Of a stretch of 9,280 nt of DNA, positions 6,759-9,280 are shown piece after piece. Both the position numbers and the translations under genes were made by a program. The notes under the pieces are model-generated. The model searched no databases. It was given only the letters and a program-made list of their open reading frames with translations, and was not told where the DNA came from. Location: contig JAEKFU010000571.1 in assembly GCA_016522385.1 (NCBI GenBank), forward strand, positions 1-9,280, written 5' to 3'. Source of the DNA: Pseudomonadota bacterium (GTDB lineage: Bacteria; Pseudomonadota; Alphaproteobacteria; Rhizobiales; Aestuariivirgaceae). The first letter of the stretch is position 1; every line of letters starts with the position of its first letter.

Positions 6759-6914
6759 AGATACCGGAGCCGCGCCCGCATTGAATAGGCCGTCAGTAAG
6801 ATAAAACGGTTCAAACGGATCGCGCTACGCTGCGAGAAGACCAAAAGAAACTTCGCATCCTTTGTCGCCCGCGCGGCCAGCTTCATCTTGATCAAATCCG
6901 TCCACACGGCCTAA
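6756..6914 (+). mobile_element. Remnant of an IS5-family insertion sequence
   Basis: This entry marks the minimum extent of the element supported by the transposase tail. The true ends are not visible: I could not find a matching inverted-repeat pair around it. The right end probably lies a few tens of bases after 6914. Confidence 0.6.
6759..6914 (+). pseudogene. IS5-family transposase, decayed 3' fragment
   Basis: Translating in one frame gives RYRSRARIE, an in-frame TAG at 6786-6788, then AVSKIKRFKRIALRCEKTKR followed by NFASFVARAASFILIKSVHTA and a natural stop TAA at 6912-6914. This is the conserved C-terminal block of IS5-group DDE transposases, whose intact form has the catalytic-region pattern R-x-R-x-x-I-E-R-F-F-x-x-[IL]-K-x-[FC]-R-R-I-A-x-R-x-[DE]-K and the rhizobial ending KSVHTA. 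The expected IERFF has become IE-stop-AV, so the copy is dead. The rest of the transposase (the upstream DD region) is not recognisable, and no terminal inverted repeat or target duplication was found. This is a strong identification of a short remnant. Confidence 0.82.
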
Positions 6915-7014
6915 ACCATCGCGGCTTGGCATAACGGATGGTTCTTTCGGTGACGTTATCCTTATTTGAGACATTTGTACCCTGTTGCTTGAGCTTGTAG
7001 CCATCTGGCGGTAG

Positions 7015-7035
7015 AAACCAGTTGACGTCTGGTTT
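7015..7035 (+). promoter_or_regulatory. Inverted repeat in the lipase leader
   Basis: AAACCAG-TTGACGT-CTGGTTT is a perfect 7-bp inverted repeat with a 7-base loop. It ends 24 bases before the lipase ATG and is followed by GTTATTTT. It could be an operator or a leader hairpin affecting access to the ribosome site at 7045-7052. The distance is wrong for its TTGACG to act as a -35 element for this gene. No regulator can be named. Confidence 0.4.
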
Positions 7036-7059
7036 GTTATTTTGAGAGAGGAACGGTTC

Positions 7060-8001
7060 ATGTTCAGGTTGCGTTTTGCTAGCGCACTCGTGGCTGCAGT
7101 TTTGCTGGGTTTGGTAGCGGCGGGTTCCTCAACCGTCCTCGCAGCCAATTCTCCGAGATTAAACTTCAAGCTTGCTTATCACGCCGCACAGCTGTCGAAT
7201 GGCGTCTACAAAGGCAGATCGCGCATCCTTGGAAAGATAACTGAGAGGGGCCTGTCTGGATTCGTCGAAACGCCCGGTAATAATGACGTACAATACGCCA
7301 TCATTTATAATCACAAGCGCAGAATACAGGCCATCGCCGTGCGTGGAACGGTTAGCCGCGTCAACTGGGGTCTCGATACGGACACGTTCGGGGTCCGGGA
7401 TGAAAAAACCGGAATCCTTATGCACCGCGGTTTCAAAACCGCTGCGGAGGCGATCTACGCAGACGTAAGGCCGCGTCTTAAGCGAGGCTATAAGACCTAC
7501 CTGACGGGCCACTCCCTGGGCGGTGCGGTGGCGGCCATCCTGGGAATCTATCTGCGCCACGACAAAGTCAGACTCGGTGTTATCTATACCTTCGGACAGC
7601 CGAAATTCACCGACGCGGCCGGCGCCAAGGCCTACAGAAACCTACCGTTGCTGAGGTTCGTCTACCAGAATGACGGGGTTGTCTTGGTTCCAGACGCGAC
7701 CAAGCAGGACGAACAGCTATTTGCTCATATTGGACCGGCCGTCAATCTGCTTAGTGGGCCGTACTATGTGTATCTCTCGGCAGAGGAGACATTTGAATTG
7801 TCTCAGGGATCACTCAAGTCGTTCTTCGGTATTGTCAGTGTGCGAGATCACTTCATGAAATGGTATCTGCAAGGTCTTCGCGAAAAGCTGGACGGCGCCA
7901 CACGGGTCAGCTTTGAGGACCGTGACAATTACATTATCCGGCATAAGCCAGGCTACGTGGAGCCATGGGAGCGCAGGTACAACTTCAATCGCCGCGACTA
8001 G
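7060..8001 (+). CDS. Exported class 3 lipase family protein
   Basis: A 313-residue secreted serine hydrolase of the fungal-type lipase (Lipase_3) family, acting on acylglycerols or other esters outside the cytosol. A signal peptide is clear: positive start MFRLR, hydrophobic core 7-22, likely cleavage near A28/A29 (STVLAA). The oxyanion motif VRGTVS is at 94-99 and the family-type HRGF at 122-125. The nucleophile elbow TGHSLGGAVAA (149-159) gives S152; the acid is D205 in VYQNDGVVLVP (201-211), and the base H264 in VRDHFMKWYLQGL (261-273). All three triad parts are in family order and spacing, so it should be active. I chose ATG 7060 because GAGAGAGGA lies about 7-8 bases upstream; a TTG at 7042 would add six residues before the signal peptide. 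It lies 145 bp after the IS remnant, and a leader hairpin precedes it. Confidence 0.92.
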   Translation: MFRLRFASALVAAVLLGLVAAGSSTVLAANSPRLNFKLAYHAAQLSNGVYKGRSRILGKITERGLSGFVETPGNNDVQYAIIYNHKRRIQAIAVRGTVSRVNWGLDTDTFGVRDEKTGILMHRGFKTAAEAIYADVRPRLKRGYKTYLTGHSLGGAVAAILGIYLRHDKVRLGVIYTFGQPKFTDAAGAKAYRNLPLLRFVYQNDGVVLVPDATKQDEQLFAHIGPAVNLLSGPYYVYLSAEETFELSQGSLKSFFGIVSVRDHFMKWYLQGLREKLDGATRVSFEDRDNYIIRHKPGYVEPWERRYNFNRRD

Positions 8002-8122
8002 ACCTGCAGAAGTAAGAGACCTCTTCCAGTCCAAAACGAGATGATGGCATTGGGGAAGCCGGCGGGGCTATTGTGGTTCGTGCCCAGGCAAGTGCGAGTG
8101 AATCGAAGCCGGAAATAGGTCG
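8002..8122. other. Spacer between lipase and DUF4105 genes
   Basis: The 121 bases hold no coding-like frame and no clear terminator. GGAAATAGG just before 8123 gives a weak ribosome site for the next gene. Read-through from the lipase gene is therefore possible. Confidence 0.3.
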
Positions 8123-9112
8123 ATGCGGATGATCCGGGAGCTGTTCTCTTTCACGCTTTACCTCACTGTCCTGGTCACGGTGTTGTGGACCTGCGCCGCG
8201 CTGTGGATCGACGGCCCGGCCGCGCGGCCGCTCGCCGGCCTGTTTGTGGCTGGCTATGTGGTGCTGACAGCGATTATCCTCGTGCGGTTTCGGCCCGTGA
8301 CCCGAAGCGCCATGCTCTACGCCGTGCCGTTCGCGGTCGTGCTCGGCTGGTGGCTCTCCATCGCACCGAGTAATGAGCGCGACTGGCAGCCCGAGGTCGC
8401 ACGTTTGGCGTCAGCGCGCGTGGAGGGGGACATCGTCACTCTCGACAACGTGCGTGACTTCGAGTACCGGTCCGACACCGACTTCACCGAGCGCTGGGAG
8501 ACCCGCTCCTATGATCTGTCGAAGATCGAGGGCGTGGACCTGTTCATATCACACTGGGGCTCGCCACTGATCGCTCACACCTTTGTAAGCTGGGACTTCG
8601 ACGGCGGACCTCCGCTCACCATCTCCATCGAGACGCGCAAGGAGAAGGGGGAGTCCTACTCCGCCGTGCGCGGGTTCTTCCGGCACTTCGAGCTTTACTA
8701 TGTAGTGTCGACCGAGGACGATGTTGCCCGGGTGCGCACGAACTTCCGGGACGAGAACGTCTACCTCTACCGACTGCGCGGTGACCCCGAGAAGGCGCGC
8801 GCGCTGCTCCTCGACTATCTGAAATCCGTCAACGCCCTGCACAACTCGCCGGCCTGGTACAACGCTCTGGTACACAACTGCACCACATCAATCCGACAGC
8901 ACGTCAAGCACGTTGTGCCTGCGCCGTGGGACTGGCGCGTGCTGGTAAACGGCTACCTGGACGAAGCGGGCTATGAGCACGGCACGATCAACAACACCAT
9001 GTCGTTTGATGAGTTGCGCCGGCGCAGCCACATCAATGAGCGAGCGAAGGCCGCGGGGCCCAGCGAATTCTCCGAGCGCATCCGTGACGGGCTTCCAGCT
9101 CGGCCTGATTAG
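8123..9112 (+). CDS. DUF4105 (Lnb N-terminal-type domain) membrane protein
   Basis: The 329-residue product has three N-terminal transmembrane helices (about 7-29, 36-56, 64-82) and then a domain of about 230 residues predicted outside the cytosol. The domain is DUF4105: VRDFEYRSDTDFTERWETRSYD (110-131), VDLFISHWGSPLIAHT (138-153), ISIETRKEKGESYSAVRGFF (167-186), VYLYRL (213-218), and WYNALVHNCTTSIRQH (245-260) followed by the tail RRSHINERA (300-308). Conserved H152 and C253 suggest a papain/NlpC-like Cys-His centre. A member of this domain family was reported as the lipoprotein N-acyltransferase Lnb of Bacteroidota, so acyl transfer or thiol hydrolysis is plausible; alphaproteobacteria normally rely on Lnt for that step, so the role here is open. 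ATG 8129 is an alternative start. The stop codon lies inside a repeat motif. Confidence 0.9.
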   Translation: MRMIRELFSFTLYLTVLVTVLWTCAALWIDGPAARPLAGLFVAGYVVLTAIILVRFRPVTRSAMLYAVPFAVVLGWWLSIAPSNERDWQPEVARLASARVEGDIVTLDNVRDFEYRSDTDFTERWETRSYDLSKIEGVDLFISHWGSPLIAHTFVSWDFDGGPPLTISIETRKEKGESYSAVRGFFRHFELYYVVSTEDDVARVRTNFRDENVYLYRLRGDPEKARALLLDYLKSVNALHNSPAWYNALVHNCTTSIRQHVKHVVPAPWDWRVLVNGYLDEAGYEHGTINNTMSFDELRRRSHINERAKAAGPSEFSERIRDGLPARPD

Positions 9113-9120
9113 AGCGTTTC
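9109..9120 (+). repeat. TTAGAGCGTTTC 12-mer, copy 2
   Basis: The identical 12-mer is at 1119-1130. Here it supplies the TAG stop codon (9110-9112) of the DUF4105 gene and continues as TTTCTCATGTGGAATCATTT, which looks like the start of an intergenic repeat element of alphaproteobacteria. No complementary closing half (GAAACGCTC-like) was found before the window ends. Confidence 0.5.
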
Positions 9121-9280
9121 TTTCTCATGTGGAATCATTTGATGGTCCAAATCCGGTCGCCTGGTGTGAGCAATGAAAAAGTAAGCCGGCGGCGCCTTAA
9201 ATGTAACCCCTCAAAGAGTCTGTTTCGGGTCGAAATTCACCTTCGGCCTGACGGAGGTTACTAGAGGTGCTGCAGACATT
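9121..9280. other. Right-end intergenic sequence
   Basis: After the repeat motif I see no gene, strong promoter or terminator in the last 160 bases. The region may be the body of the repeat element or the leader of a gene outside the window. Confidence 0.3.

Noticed and set aside
6458..6784. Plus-strand 108-codon frame upstream of the IS remnant
   Set aside because: It has mixed composition and no family pattern, and it ends inside the transposase remnant in a different frame.
7159..7560. Minus-strand 133-codon frame opposite the lipase
   Set aside because: It is a shadow of the lipase gene, which has signal peptide and full catalytic triad.

Overview
The window looks like a chromosomal accessory stretch from an alphaproteobacterium. 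This rests on protein family resemblance, a TAGAGCGTTTC-type intergenic motif of a kind I associate with Rhizobiales and relatives, and an IS5-family transposase tail typical of rhizobial elements. No rRNA, tRNA, CRISPR array or phage gene was seen. The two ends (about 1-1350 and 8120-9110) are visibly GC-rich with strong GC3 bias. The centre (about 2750-7060) is lower in GC, irregular between genes and carries transposon debris, which suggests an acquired or rearranged island.

Layout: 1-834 (minus) is the N-terminal two thirds of a KefB/KefC-type cation:proton antiporter running off the left edge. A GC-rich coding-like fragment (plus, 1091-1387) follows, bracketed by imperfect direct repeats. 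Next come a small membrane protein with a PH-like tail (minus, 1352-1807) and a tandem-domain universal stress protein (minus, 1923-2735). A roughly 315 bp intergenic region with a 12-bp perfect palindrome separates these from a plus-strand pair: a PhaC-synthase-like alpha/beta hydrolase with a serine nucleophile (3051-4127) and a membrane-anchored alpha/beta hydrolase (4278-5243). A class I SAM methyltransferase (minus, 5327-6262) converges on them. About 800 bp then lacks an intact gene but holds the decayed 3' end of an IS5-family transposase (about 6759-6914). After it come an exported class 3 lipase (plus, 7060-8001) and a three-helix membrane protein with a DUF4105/Lnb-type domain (plus, 8123-9112). 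The last 168 bases hold a second copy of the repeat motif and no recognisable gene.

Functionally the centre is rich in acyl/ester chemistry: three serine hydrolases from three different families, predicted in three compartments (cytosol, membrane, exported), followed by a Cys/His DUF4105 protein of a family linked to lipoprotein acyl transfer. A shared role in lipid or polyester turnover is possible, but the genes are separated by gaps of 120-1800 bp, do not form one tight operon, and the link is inference. No clearly new multi-gene system can be demonstrated from sequence alone.
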